Assembly: GCA_947597925.1 (NCBI GenBank)
Contig: CANQFA010000001.1
Location: forward strand, 124,001-188,000
DNA: 64,000 nucleotides
Direction: 5' to 3'
DNA from: an uncultured Clostridia bacterium
Lineage (GTDB): Bacteria > Bacillota > Clostridia > Christensenellales > Borkfalkiaceae
Shown: positions 7,847 through 16,052 of the stretch, in pieces
Position numbering within the stretch: position 1 is the stretch's first letter
Layout: each line of letters begins with the position of its first letter
Translations under genes and position numbers: made by a program
Notes under the pieces: model-generated
The model's database searches: none
Told to the model about the DNA's origin: nothing
What the model saw: only the letters and a program-made list of their open reading frames with translations

Positions 7847-8224
7847 ATGCCCGCCAAGGATTATACGACAGCACTTGAGAAGCCCACGGAGGTGGCGCCC
7901 CTCACCCATTCCTTCACGATCACGGTAAAGAATGATGACAGGTTCAAGCCCGTGCAGTGCAACATGGTCATGAGCTCGGACTACAACCTCATCTTTACCT
8001 TCCGCGGAGAAAACGAAGAGTACGCCATTACGCTCTACTGGAAGGCAGATGTTCAGAGAAATATTGAATCCAAAGAACCTGTCTATACCTACGCGACGCC
8101 GAGTACCGACGGAACCTATAACGCGGGAAGCCTGACAGAAAGCCACATGTTGCAAGTGACAGCGACATGGGACAAAGAAAATGTCACAATTTCGAGAGGG
8201 GAGGCAATCAACAATGATGTTTAA
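7847..8224 (+). CDS. Unknown 125-residue protein at the head of a prepilin cluster
   Basis: I do not recognise this protein. It is polar and rich in beta-prone residues (SFTITVKNDD, NLIFTFRG, YAITLYW), like the C-terminal domain of a pilin, but it has no signal or prepilin motif. AAGGA lies very close to the ATG. The frame stays open upstream to a TGA at 7814, and those extra codons also look protein-like (AYYDRARN). This suggests it could be an N-terminally truncated pilin subunit. It overlaps the next pseudopilin gene by 11 bases, so it sits in the same transcript. Confidence 0.5.
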   Translation: MPAKDYTTALEKPTEVAPLTHSFTITVKNDDRFKPVQCNMVMSSDYNLIFTFRGENEEYAITLYWKADVQRNIESKEPVYTYATPSTDGTYNAGSLTESHMLQVTATWDKENVTISRGEAINNDV

Positions 8225-8522
8225 GAAGTTGCGCCGCAAATTGCATTCGAAAAAGGGCGAGACCTTTGTAGAGATCCTCGTCGCCATCCTCGTCGTCGCC
8301 TTCGGCTGCTCCATCATCGCGGCGATGTACTCTGCCGCCATGAGCCTGAATGTCGAGGCCTCCAAGCAGGACGACGAATTTTATCAGGCGATCACAGACA
8401 TGGAAGAGGGGAGCTCCTCGAGCAAATCCGAGGAGGCCATCCTTGAGGACAGCGAGGGAAATAAGATCCAAACATCTGTAAACGTCTCCGGGAATGAAGA
8501 TCACGCGTCCTACAAGAAGTAA
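8214..8522 (+). CDS. Pseudopilin-like membrane protein
   Basis: Short prepilin-like protein of 102 residues. A basic leader KKLRRKLHSKKGE is followed by TFVEILVAILVVAFG and a long hydrophobic helix. Mature Glu5 is present; the site reads G^ETFVE instead of G^FTLxE, so processing may be unusual. The ATG at 8214 follows GGGGAGG by about 9 nt; upstream codons in the same frame belong to the overlapping gene. Fifteen bases separate it from the next prepilin. Likely a minor pseudopilin of the same filament. Confidence 0.7.
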   Translation: MMFKKLRRKLHSKKGETFVEILVAILVVAFGCSIIAAMYSAAMSLNVEASKQDDEFYQAITDMEEGSSSSKSEEAILEDSEGNKIQTSVNVSGNEDHASYKK

Positions 8523-8536
8523 GAAGGGGTGATGAC

Positions 8537-9073
8537 ATGAAAAAGCGATTCAGAAAGGGATTTACCGTCACCGAAGTGCTCATAGCGACGGCCATCCTCG
8601 CCATCTTTGTCTCCATGGCGGTGGTCGGCACGTCGGCGCTCTTCGGCACGGGCGAGCAGATGATGACCGTGTCAAAGGCAGCGGTGCTCGGCTCCGACGT
8701 GATGAAGGCCGTCACCAATGAGCTCCGCTTCGGCGAGGCCTTTCAGTACACCCCCGAGAGTGAGGGTGCGAAGCAGGGCCCTTTGAGCTCCTACAACAGC
8801 ACCGCCTATGGCGAAAGCTGCAAGATGGAGATCGGCACAGAGGAGCACGCGGGCGAGCTGGTCATCGTCAACACGTCGAAGGATAAGACCTTCTTCCCCA
8901 TCGGCACGGCCGCCTACGACGAGGTGCGCATCAAGTCCATCACCTTCACGGTGACGGAGGAGAACGGAAGATTTATCGTGACCTGCGGCCTCGCCATCAC
9001 CTCCGACGGAGAAAATGTGCTCTGGGAAAAGTCGGTCTCGACCGTCCCGCTCTATCAGAAGGCGACCGTATGA
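8537..9073 (+). CDS. Type IV prepilin / minor pseudopilin
   Basis: Prepilin of 178 residues with the processing site RKG^FTVTEVLIATAILAIFV, including mature Glu5, and a hydrophobic helix. A soluble domain of about 140 residues follows (FGEAFQYTPES, then FFPIGTAAYDEVRIKSITFTV). GAAGGGGTGAT lies before the ATG. It ends the three-gene prepilin group, closed by a terminator at 9084-9112. No assembly ATPase, platform protein or peptidase is nearby, so the machinery must be encoded elsewhere. Confidence 0.85.
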   Translation: MKKRFRKGFTVTEVLIATAILAIFVSMAVVGTSALFGTGEQMMTVSKAAVLGSDVMKAVTNELRFGEAFQYTPESEGAKQGPLSSYNSTAYGESCKMEIGTEEHAGELVIVNTSKDKTFFPIGTAAYDEVRIKSITFTVTEENGRFIVTCGLAITSDGENVLWEKSVSTVPLYQKATV

Positions 9074-9083
9074 TCCAGACAAC

Positions 9084-9112
9084 AAAAAAAGGACCCCGCG
9101 GGGTCCTTTTTT
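9084..9112. terminator. Bidirectional terminator between the prepilins and the large lipoprotein gene
   Basis: Stem GGACCCC/GGGGTCC flanked by seven A and six T, so it can act on both converging genes. Confidence 0.85.
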
Positions 9113-9125
9113 CATTGCTTGATTT

Positions 9126-12100
9126 TCACTCTGCGAGGTGATCGCCGAGAGCATTTTCCCACTTGGAGAGGAAGTCGGCGAAGCTTGCGAGCTCTTCATC
9201 TTCGGCCCAGATGGCGTTTCTCTCTGCCGAGGGCAGCTTGAAGAGGAGGAAACGGTAGGCGTGGAGCTTGTCGAGGGCGGCCGTCTGCTCGGACTTCTCG
9301 AGGGCATCGAAGGAGGTGAAGTCCCACGACTCCACACCGTCGGTGACCACTCTGCAGGCGAAGACCTGTGCTTTGAGCGCGGTGAGATCTTCCGCGAGGA
9401 AGTCCTTGAGCGCCGCGCCGAAGGCCTTCATGGTGGCGGTCGACGACGAGGAGAGGTCGCGGTTGATGGTGTTGAGCGCGGAGATCTCGGCCTCGAGCGC
9501 CGTCTTTTCCTCGCCCTCAAGCCAAGCGGGCTTCTGTGCGCTCACCCAAGAACCCCAGGGCATGGCTGTGGTCGAATTGCTCAAGGACGAGGTCCAGTTG
9601 TCGTAGCCGAATCCCCAGGCATAGGCGCGGGAGAGGGCGCGTGCGACCGCGAGGATGTCCTCGGAAGAGGCCGTCTCGGGCGATGCGGTGAGCGCCTCGA
9701 GGGTGGCCTTGACGGCCTCGTATTCCGCCATGACGCCCTCGAGATTGCGCGTGTAGACGTCGAGGAAGTAGGTCTGATAGCCCGAGAGCACCTTCTTGTC
9801 GTCGGGCAGCTTGTCGTAGGTGGGTTTGAACTCCTTGATGGCCTGCGTGAGGGCATTGGTCAGGCTCTCACGGTCCGTGGCGTCGCCGAGGGCCTCTGCG
9901 GCGGCCTCGATCTTTGCCTTCAATGCCAAGGCGAGGGCCTCTTCATGGGCGGAGCGTGCCGCGAGATAGCTCTCGAGCTTCTCTTCTCCGATGGCGCCCT
10001 TGAGGAGGTCGCTCTCCTCGATCGCGGGGACCGTGATGCCCGACTTGGTCGTGGACTTGTCGAAGAGGGCGTTGATGGAATCCCACAGGGCGTCGTCGTC
10101 CGAGGTCTTGACTTCGTCGAGGAGGCTTGTGAAGGAGGTCACGCGCTCGCGGAAGAGCTTCGCGGTGAGCAGGATCACGGGGTACTCTTGCTCGTCATAG
10201 GTCTTGATAGCGAGCTGGGCGCCGTTGGACATGAGCGATTTGACCGCGGGGTCCTCGGCGTCGATCTCCGCAATGAGTGCCTCGACGGCCTTGACATAGT
10301 CCGCGTAGCCCGCATCGGTGACCACCATGTCGTCGATGTAGGGCTGCAGACGGGCGGCGTAGGCGATGGCCTTTTCATTGGCCGCCTTGAGCGCGGTGAC
10401 GTCCTTGTCCTTGGTGAGGTCGTCGCGCTCCTCCGCCGTGAGCTCTTCGCGGTATGTAAGGGTGAGGCCGATGAAGCGCACGGTCTCCGTCTGGTTTTCG
10501 GGGACGGCATAGACGGCGAGGTCAAACTGCGGCTTGCCCTCCGCGGAGACGCCGAGGAAGAACTCCACGCCGTTGATATCTCCGCCGAGCCAGCCCTTGA
10601 TGACGGTGACCGCAAAGGACGCTGTGAAGTCGTCGAGCCCCTCGGAGGCCTTTGCGACCAGCGAGTCGATGAGCCCGTCATAGGCCTCTGCGATCGCCGC
10701 GACGAGGGAGTCGCCGAGGGACACGGTGAGGCCGTTTTCCGCGATCGTCAGGGTGATGGGAAGGAAGCTGACGGGCGCCGCGGGGGTCTCGGGCGTCTCG
10801 GGCGTCTCGGGTGCGGGCTCCTCCTCCGCTTCCGCTGCGGGAGCGGGGGCAAGCGCCGACATAAGGTCCACCTCCGTCATGCCCATGGGGAGGCCTTCCT
10901 TATTGACAAAGGCGAGCGTGAGGACGCCGTCGCCCGCATAGAAGAGGTCGAGGGCGGCGAAATTTTCGTTGATATAGGCGGGGAGATCGGGGATCATGCT
11001 GCCGAACGCGCCGAGCAGCGAGAGGAGGTTCGAGGCGGGCGTGAGGTCGAGGCGAAGGGAGGCCTTTACGATGCCGTAGAGGTCGCCCGTGCGGAGTGCC
11101 TCGGGGAAGAGGCGGAGCAGGAGGTCGCCCGTGATGGGCTTCTCGATCGCGCCGCCGACGAGCATGGTGTCGAGGCTGATGCCGATCTTCTCACCCATGG
11201 TGACATTTTCCGCGGGCGTGGCGGCAAGGTCTGCGGCGAGCCCCGTGAGGACGGTCTTGCCTTCGGCCTCGGCCGTCGTGAGGGAGATCTCGAGCCCCGT
11301 GAAGTGCGCGCCGAAGAAGGAGGCGAGGTAGCCGTGCGTGTCGCCTATCGTCTGTGCAAGCGAGGAGAGGAGCCCCTGATAGGCGGCGTCGAGGGCCTGC
11401 ACGGGGGCATCCTTCAGGGTGAGGGTGTAGTCCGCGTCCGTCTTCTCGACGGAGACCATGCCGTCGATGGCATCGCGGAGCCCCTCGATCGTGAAGTCGC
11501 CGCCGAGGGAGGAAGTGAGCCCGTCCGTCTCCGCGGCGTAGGTGAAGAGGTAGTTGTCCTTGCCCTCCGCGCGGTTATTGAGCATGACGAGCAGGAGGCC
11601 TTCACCGGGACAGCGCACGGTGAGGGTATTCGCAAGCCCTCCGAGAAGGGGAATGGAAGTAAGGTCGATGTCGAGGCGGAAGGTGAGCGCGTCGGCCACG
11701 TTTCCCGCATCGAGGGCGTCGCGGGAAAGTTTCAGGGCGAGCGTCCCGTCGATGGGCGCCCCGAGCAGGTTCTCTGCGGCGAAGGAGAGGGGCATGGTGA
11801 GCCCATTCTTCTCGTCGAGCGTGTTGCCGAATGCGGTCGCGAGCGCCATGAGGGGCTCCTCTTCCTTGACGGCGGGCAGCACGGTAGAGGGCGTCGAACC
11901 TATCTTTGCATTGAAGGCGTCGACGTCGGGGATCGTCACCGTGCCATTGACCTCGGAATAGGTGCAGGTGAGGCTCTGCGTGACGCTCATATCGAAGATT
12001 TTCTTTGCGTCATAGGAGCAGGTAGAGGTGTAGGAGACGGGCGTCCAGTCCTTCTTGATCGTGAGGCGCACGTCGACGTCCGAATAGGCGGGGAGATTGT

Positions 12101-12737
12101 CGAGCGAGCCGAATTCCCGTGCCTGCAGCCGAAGGCCCGCAGTGGCGGACTCCGTCGCCGCGCCGCTCTCGAGGGACCGATCGCCCGCGAGGCAGAGGTA
12201 GTAGGTAAAGGTGTCGCCCTCCGTCTTTTCGAGCTTGCAGAGGCGGATGGTCCTGGCATTGATGATGTACCCTCCGAGGGAGACATCGTCCGCCGCGACG
12301 CCGTATACCTTCTTATAGTCGGCCTTTTCGGCGACCTGCATCTCCCCGTCGAAGCTGTTGCGGTAGACGACCTTGCCGCCCTTCGAGAAGGACTGGTGCT
12401 TCATGGTGACGAGGAAGGAAGACGACTGCGCCTCGGAGAGGTAGTCCTCGCCGTTTTTATAGGTCGTGTTGTGGACTTCCTGACGGTACCCCAAGAGGTC
12501 GGCGACCGCCGTGCCCTCGGTGGTGATGACATAGCTGTCCAGTTCGCGCTGTTTCTGCAGGAAGGCATAGACCGCGTTTTCGGGAGTCAGCCGGTCGGGT
12601 GACTTGTCCGTGGCGAGGGTGGTAGACTCTCCGCTCTCCACGTTCGGCTCCTCGGGAACGGTGCATGCCGCGGCCCCTGCAGACAGGGCGAGGATGCAGC
12701 ATCCCGCAAGAAGCACGAGCAGTTTCGATTTTTTCAT
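9126..12737 (-). CDS. Very large secreted protein / probable lipoprotein with internal duplication
   Basis: Unrecognised protein of 1203 residues. The start at 12737 follows GGAGGAG with 3-nt spacing; an upstream ATG at 12779 is not supported. The N terminus is a signal peptide (residues 1-24) ending AGAAAC, a weak lipobox with Cys25. Residues 40-280 look like a separate beta-rich domain. Two related units of about 200 residues follow (about 328-505 and 534-735). Each opens with P-I-x-G-x-L-x-L-x-L and contains a G-x-L...L-x-L-D-L-T segment. A linker with ETPETPETPA (about 643-652) sits inside the second. The C-terminal 400 residues are helical. No enzyme motif is seen. Probably a cell-surface protein. 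Confidence 0.75.
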   Translation of the reverse strand: MKKSKLLVLLAGCCILALSAGAAACTVPEEPNVESGESTTLATDKSPDRLTPENAVYAFLQKQRELDSYVITTEGTAVADLLGYRQEVHNTTYKNGEDYLSEAQSSSFLVTMKHQSFSKGGKVVYRNSFDGEMQVAEKADYKKVYGVAADDVSLGGYIINARTIRLCKLEKTEGDTFTYYLCLAGDRSLESGAATESATAGLRLQAREFGSLDNLPAYSDVDVRLTIKKDWTPVSYTSTCSYDAKKIFDMSVTQSLTCTYSEVNGTVTIPDVDAFNAKIGSTPSTVLPAVKEEEPLMALATAFGNTLDEKNGLTMPLSFAAENLLGAPIDGTLALKLSRDALDAGNVADALTFRLDIDLTSIPLLGGLANTLTVRCPGEGLLLVMLNNRAEGKDNYLFTYAAETDGLTSSLGGDFTIEGLRDAIDGMVSVEKTDADYTLTLKDAPVQALDAAYQGLLSSLAQTIGDTHGYLASFFGAHFTGLEISLTTAEAEGKTVLTGLAADLAATPAENVTMGEKIGISLDTMLVGGAIEKPITGDLLLRLFPEALRTGDLYGIVKASLRLDLTPASNLLSLLGAFGSMIPDLPAYINENFAALDLFYAGDGVLTLAFVNKEGLPMGMTEVDLMSALAPAPAAEAEEEPAPETPETPETPAAPVSFLPITLTIAENGLTVSLGDSLVAAIAEAYDGLIDSLVAKASEGLDDFTASFAVTVIKGWLGGDINGVEFFLGVSAEGKPQFDLAVYAVPENQTETVRFIGLTLTYREELTAEERDDLTKDKDVTALKAANEKAIAYAARLQPYIDDMVVTDAGYADYVKAVEALIAEIDAEDPAVKSLMSNGAQLAIKTYDEQEYPVILLTAKLFRERVTSFTSLLDEVKTSDDDALWDSINALFDKSTTKSGITVPAIEESDLLKGAIGEEKLESYLAARSAHEEALALALKAKIEAAAEALGDATDRESLTNALTQAIKEFKPTYDKLPDDKKVLSGYQTYFLDVYTRNLEGVMAEYEAVKATLEALTASPETASSEDILAVARALSRAYAWGFGYDNWTSSLSNSTTAMPWGSWVSAQKPAWLEGEEKTALEAEISALNTINRDLSSSSTATMKAFGAALKDFLAEDLTALKAQVFACRVVTDGVESWDFTSFDALEKSEQTAALDKLHAYRFLLFKLPSAERNAIWAEDEELASFADFLSKWENALGDHLAE

Positions 12738-12788
12738 AAACTCCTCCGTTTGCCCGCAGCTGCGGGCGGATTTTTTCACACAGCTTTA

Positions 12789-12817
12789 AGTATAGCATTT
12801 GTATGACATTTTGTCAA
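12789..12817 (-). promoter_or_regulatory. Promoter of the large lipoprotein gene
   Basis: Near-perfect TTGACA (12812-12817), 17 bp, TATACT (12789-12794) on the reverse strand, about 45 nt before the start codon. Confidence 0.85.
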
Positions 12818-12881
12818 GTTGTAATGGAAAAATATGACAAATTTTTTTCCAAGGGCAAAACGGGGCGTTTTTTGTAAAAAA

Positions 12882-12947
12882 ATCCCCTCGGGAAGGCGGG
12901 CCTTCAGGGGGGATCCTGAGCAACGAAAAAAAATCGTTGCTCTTTTT
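12882..12947 (+). terminator. Two tandem hairpins, the second with a T tail
   Basis: The first hairpin (12882-12914) pairs ATCCCC and GAAGG with CCTTC and GGGGAT. The second (12918-12942) is a perfect 9-bp stem GAGCAACGA/TCGTTGCTC followed by five T. No forward gene enters this region, so the terminator may protect against antisense reads into the lipoprotein promoter. Confidence 0.6.
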
Positions 12948-12989
12948 CGAAAAAATCCGGCACTTAAAGGGCGTTTCGCAGAAAACCTG

Positions 12990-12998
12990 TGGTATAAT
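12990..12998 (+). promoter_or_regulatory. Extended -10 promoter
   Basis: TGGTATAAT, an extended -10 element (TGnTATAAT), without a clear -35. It would start a transcript near 13005 that runs to the terminator at 13208-13240. Confidence 0.55.
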
Positions 12999-13004
12999 AA
13001 AATC

Positions 13005-13207
13005 AAGAATACGGCGCGCGTATCTGAAATTCTAAAATCGCAGGATCATTTTTTGCTATGAGACGTTTCAACAGGAATACGATACCCGCGAGGAATTTAC
13101 GGGAAAGGCAAACATCGACGGCTCTTGAAGGACATTTGGGACGAAATCGAAAATCCAAGCTATCTGTTCGATGGAAGGAGAGATGTATTTGCTTTCGGAT
13201 ATAAAAT
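13005..13207 (+). other. Transcribed region without an intact gene; possible gene remnant or small RNA
   Basis: About 200 nt bounded by an extended -10 promoter and a terminator. No convincing gene starts here. One frame from 13119 reads a protein-like stretch containing NPSYLFDGR, followed by a further aromatic-rich segment. This is reminiscent of the C-terminal NPVIFDGRN region of UDP-glucose 6-dehydrogenases, but it has no start. A second protein-like piece (EEFTGKANIDGS) lies in another frame just before it. This fits a decayed gene; a regulatory RNA is the alternative. The gap 12738-13279 contains nothing else coding. Confidence 0.3.
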
Positions 13208-13240
13208 AAGGGAGACGGCGAGCGTCTCCCTTGTTTTTTC
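13208..13240. terminator. Bidirectional terminator downstream of hsp20
   Basis: Stem AAGGGAGACG/CGTCTCCCTT with T-rich flanks on both strands (six T forward, TTATTTTAT reverse). Confidence 0.8.
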
Positions 13241-13279
13241 CTATGCCCCCGCGATCCGAGGGGAAATAGCGATGCGGCC

Positions 13280-13681
13280 TTAGTCCACGCGGATGGTGTG
13301 TACCGCGGGCTTTTTGGGCTCCTTCTTGGGTACGGTGAGGGTGAGGATGCCGTCCTCATACTTCGCCTTGATGTCCTCCTCGGCAACCTCGCCCACATAG
13401 TAGCTGCGGCGGAAGGATTCCTTGATCTCCTTGCGGAGATACTTTTGCTCCTTTGCGCCCCGCTCGCCGCTCACGGTGAGGTAGCCGTCCTCGAGGGAGA
13501 CGGAGATCTCCTCCTTCCGGAAACCGGGCATCTCGATCTCGAGCACATACCCGCCCTCCGCCTCGCGGATGTCCGTGCGCATGTCGTGCATGTCATCGTA
13601 AAACATGGGTTTGAAGAAGTTGTCGAAGACATCGAAGATGTCGTTTCCCTGCGTCCGTCTTGTAAGATAACCATTATTCAT
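13280..13681 (-). CDS. Hsp20/alpha-crystallin small heat shock protein
   Basis: ATP-independent holdase chaperone of 133 residues. The alpha-crystallin domain spans about residues 35-125, with DIREAEGGYVLEIEMPGF, the region YLTVSGER and the signature DGILTLTVPKK. A short C-terminal tail contains a V-H-T-I-like interaction motif. AAGGAGG precedes the ATG. No CIRCE inverted repeat is seen upstream; a TATATTAT box about 50 nt before the start may be the -10. It is a single-gene unit. Confidence 0.93.
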   Translation of the reverse strand: MNNGYLTRRTQGNDIFDVFDNFFKPMFYDDMHDMRTDIREAEGGYVLEIEMPGFRKEEISVSLEDGYLTVSGERGAKEQKYLRKEIKESFRRSYYVGEVAEEDIKAKYEDGILTLTVPKKEPKKPAVHTIRVD

Positions 13682-13798
13682 AAGTCATTCCTCCTTGCGG
13701 GGAGGTCTCCCCGCGTCCTTTCATCTATAATATACCCCTCGGAGGAAGGACTTAAACGCGGCGCACTAAAGATTTTTTTCAAAATGCAGGGGAGGGAC

Positions 13799-14596
13799 TC
13801 ACTTCGCCCCGAAAACCTCGGTGAGCACGGAGAGCTCGCGCTCGTAATTCAGGCCGTATTTCTTGTCGGGGACCTCCCTCTCGGTGCGCACGATGGCGCG
13901 GTAGCAGAACTTGACGGTGAGCGAGAGCGCCTCCTCGAAGGGCATGCCGTTTGCGATGCATCCCGCAAAGGCCGAGGCGAAGACATCGCCCGCGCCGTGG
14001 AAGGAGCCGGGGACCTTGCGGAGGGGGAGCTCCCTCACCCCGCCGTCATAGTAGTAGAGGAGATATCCCTTTTCGGTGTCCGCGCCCGTGATGACGGGGT
14101 GGGGGCAGAGGCGGGCGAGGGCCTCGAGCGCGCGCACGGGATCCCTTTCTCCCGTCAGGAGGAGGCTCTCGGTATCATTGGGCACAATGTAGTCGGCAAG
14201 CGCGCAGAGGGATGCCATGTCCGCGGCGAACCCCTCGTCGAAGCCCTTATAGAACCTGCCGTTGTCCCCGAGGACGGGGTCGACGAGGAAGATGCCGCCC
14301 TCCTTCAGGAAGCGCTCTTTCAGCGACTTCACGAACTCCACCTGTGCGCGGCTGCCGAGGTATCCGCTGCAGATGATGTCATACTTGAGCCCCAGCGTCT
14401 CCCAGTGTGCGCAGATCTTCTCCATCTCGCCGTCGAGGGGGAGGAAGGTGTAGCCGGTGAACCCGCCCGTGTGGGTGGAGAGGAGGGCGGTGGGCAGGAT
14501 GTCCACGGTGGCGCCGCAGGCCGAGAGGACGGGGAGGGCGACGGTGAGGGAGCACTTCCCCGCGCAGGAGATGTCGTTGATCGCAAGAGCACGCAT
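13799..14596 (-). CDS. Pyridoxal/pyridoxamine kinase, PfkB-like
   Basis: Vitamin B6 salvage kinase of 265 residues: ATP-dependent 5'-phosphorylation of pyridoxal, pyridoxine or pyridoxamine in the cytoplasm. N-terminal AINDISCAGKCSLTVALPVLSACG is typical of PdxY/PdxK proteins. VDPVLGDNGRFY matches the family's DPVMGD motif. FHGAGDVFASAF is the GTGD-like anion hole with catalytic Asp. AAGGCGG precedes the ATG. The gene is monocistronic, with its own promoter at 14626-14654. Confidence 0.88.
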   Translation of the reverse strand: MRALAINDISCAGKCSLTVALPVLSACGATVDILPTALLSTHTGGFTGYTFLPLDGEMEKICAHWETLGLKYDIICSGYLGSRAQVEFVKSLKERFLKEGGIFLVDPVLGDNGRFYKGFDEGFAADMASLCALADYIVPNDTESLLLTGERDPVRALEALARLCPHPVITGADTEKGYLLYYYDGGVRELPLRKVPGSFHGAGDVFASAFAGCIANGMPFEEALSLTVKFCYRAIVRTEREVPDKKYGLNYERELSVLTEVFGAK

Positions 14597-14625
14597 TTTG
14601 GGTCCGCCTTTTAGAAGTTTTTTTC

Positions 14626-14654
14626 ATTATAGCTCATTTGCATGCGAATTGCAA
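14626..14654 (-). promoter_or_regulatory. Promoter of the pyridoxal kinase gene
   Basis: TTGCAA (14649-14654), 17 bp, TATAAT (14626-14631) on the reverse strand. Confidence 0.8.
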
Positions 14655-14711
14655 GCAAATAGGGTGCAAATGACTCAGAAAGAAAAATTTGTGCGGATGG
14701 GGCGAATTTGT

Positions 14712-14740
14712 TTTACATCTTGACAAAAAAGGTGTATACT
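14712..14740 (+). promoter_or_regulatory. Promoter of the HMA-domain gene, predicting a leaderless mRNA
   Basis: TTTACA (14712-14717), 17 bp, TATACT (14735-14740). The start codon at 14748 is only 7 nt after the -10, so the RNA should begin at or next to the ATG. Confidence 0.75.
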
Positions 14741-14747
14741 GTGAAGC

Positions 14748-14972
14748 ATGAAACGAGTGATAGAGGTCAAAGACCTCTGCTGCAAGAAGTGCGCCGAGCG
14801 GGCGGAGAAAAAGCTCCTCCTTATGGACGGCGTCACGGGGGCAAAGGCGCACCTCGGGAAAAACCTCATCTTCGTGGAGACGGAGCTCGGCGACGAAGCG
14901 CTGAAGTCCTGCCTCGAAGATGCGGGCTTCGAGGTCGTCCTCATCCGCGAGCGGCGGGGGCTCTTCGGCTGA
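14748..14972 (+). CDS. Heavy-metal-associated (HMA) domain protein, CopZ-like
   Basis: Single-domain protein of 74 residues with a ferredoxin-like HMA fold. The metal site is DLCCKKCAE (Cys12-x-x-Cys15, with an extra Cys11). MDGVTGAKAHLGKNLIFVE is the following strand-turn-strand, and the C-terminal half reads LEDAGFEVVLI. Such proteins carry Cu(I) or other soft metals. No metal ATPase or regulator is adjacent, so the metal is not known. There is no ribosome site; the promoter position predicts a leaderless message. Confidence 0.82.
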   Translation: MKRVIEVKDLCCKKCAERAEKKLLLMDGVTGAKAHLGKNLIFVETELGDEALKSCLEDAGFEVVLIRERRGLFG

Positions 14973-15038
14973 AAATTTCGTCCGACTTTCGGACATGGTA
15001 TCGGTATTTTATGTCCGCTATGGACAGGAGGTCATCAT

Positions 15039-15758
15039 ATGCGAAAAAATCTCGTAGTGCAGCTCATGTACAGAGTGGTGCTCTCGTGTGTGTCCTTCCT
15101 CGCATGCCTTCTCACACTTCGCGTCTTCTATGTAGGGCAGGGGCCTCGCGCCTTCGACTGGACCATCCTCGAGTACTACACCAATCTCTCCAACTACTGC
15201 GTCCTCGTCGTGTCGCTCGTCATCACGACGGAGACGGCGCGGCGGGTGCTCCGCGGCGAGCGGGAGGGATACAGCAGGACGTGGAGGACCTTTCACTTCA
15301 TGACGGTGGTCATGATCCTCGTCACCTTCCTCGTCGTCATCTTTCTCCTGCAGCCGCCCACGGAGGTGGACTATTGGATCAACCTCGGCAACATGAGCTA
15401 TCACTGTGTGGCGCCCCTTCTCTTCGTCTTCGACTACATCCTCTTTACCGAGAAGGGCACGCTCTCCGTCTTTGCCCCGCTCTACAGCCTCATCCCGCCC
15501 CTCATCTATGTGGGATATATCTTCATCCTCGGCGCTGCGGGCATCCCCGGATTCCAATATCCCTACTTCTTCCTCAATGTGAGCGAGCTCGGCTACGGCG
15601 GAGTCCTCCTCTGGGTGCTCGCCCTCCTCGTCGTCTTCACCATCCTCGGGTACCTCCTGTGGCTATGGAACCGCTTCGGAAAGTACGAGGGGAAGTGGAG
15701 GTTTGACTTCAAAAACTGCTTACATACTCTGAAGGCAAGGCCCGAAGAGGACATCTGA
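15039..15758 (+). CDS. Pr6Pr-type six-helix membrane protein
   Basis: Integral membrane protein of 239 residues with six hydrophobic segments. The pattern YYTNLSNY, then HCVAPLLFVFDYILF, and the final LWLWNRF match the Pr6Pr (FAR-17a/AIG1-like) family. Biochemical function in bacteria is not established. AGGAGG lies 8 nt before the ATG. It has a terminator directly downstream and seems to be on its own or weakly linked to the HMA gene 66 bp upstream. Confidence 0.75.
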   Translation: MRKNLVVQLMYRVVLSCVSFLACLLTLRVFYVGQGPRAFDWTILEYYTNLSNYCVLVVSLVITTETARRVLRGEREGYSRTWRTFHFMTVVMILVTFLVVIFLLQPPTEVDYWINLGNMSYHCVAPLLFVFDYILFTEKGTLSVFAPLYSLIPPLIYVGYIFILGAAGIPGFQYPYFFLNVSELGYGGVLLWVLALLVVFTILGYLLWLWNRFGKYEGKWRFDFKNCLHTLKARPEEDI

Positions 15759-15772
15759 TATTTTCCCAAAAC

Positions 15773-15802
15773 AAAAAAAGAGAGACGTGTCTCTCTTTTT
15801 TT
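15773..15802. terminator. Bidirectional terminator between the Pr6Pr gene and tRNA-Ser
   Basis: Stem AGAGAGAC/GTCTCTCT flanked by seven A and seven T. Confidence 0.85.
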
Positions 15803-15804
15803 GT

Positions 15805-15896
15805 TGGCGTGGAAGGCGGGATTCGAACCCGCGCAGCAGAAAATCCACTCTAACGCCTTAGCAGGGCGTCCCCTTGAGCCTCTTGGGTACTTCCAC
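15805..15896 (-). tRNA. tRNA-Ser (anticodon GCU), CCA encoded
   Basis: A 92-nt class II tRNA on the reverse strand. The acceptor stem GTGGAAG/CTTCCAC is followed by G and an encoded CCA. The anticodon stem-loop ACGCC-CTGCTAA-GGCGT places GCT in the loop, which reads serine AGC/AGU codons. A long variable arm and GGTTCGAATCC T-arm are present. Confidence 0.97.
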
Positions 15897-16003
15897 AGGC
15901 ACATCTTGCTCCCATGCTCTAACAATATAGCATAAATCGGCGAGAAAGTCAAAGTATATCTTCGCCCATTTGCAAAATTTTTCGGGATTTTTTTCCGCAT
16001 GGC

Positions 16004-16032
16004 TTGCATAGCGGGACAAGTTGTGCTAAAAT
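16004..16032 (+). promoter_or_regulatory. Promoter of the pyrophosphatase gene
   Basis: TTGCAT (16004-16009), 17 bp, TAAAAT (16027-16032). Confidence 0.75.
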
Positions 16033-16052
16033 ATCCCTGTTAGGAGGAAGAT

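Noticed and set aside
9138-12602. An 1154-codon forward frame
   Set aside because: Mirror of the large lipoprotein gene. Its product is rich in G, E, R and D with no signal peptide, while the reverse frame has a promoter, SD and signal peptide.
13682-13760. CIRCE operator for hsp20
   Set aside because: The inverted repeat TTAGCACTC-N9-GAGTGCTAA is not present; GGGGAG/CTCCCC near the start is an ordinary short hairpin.
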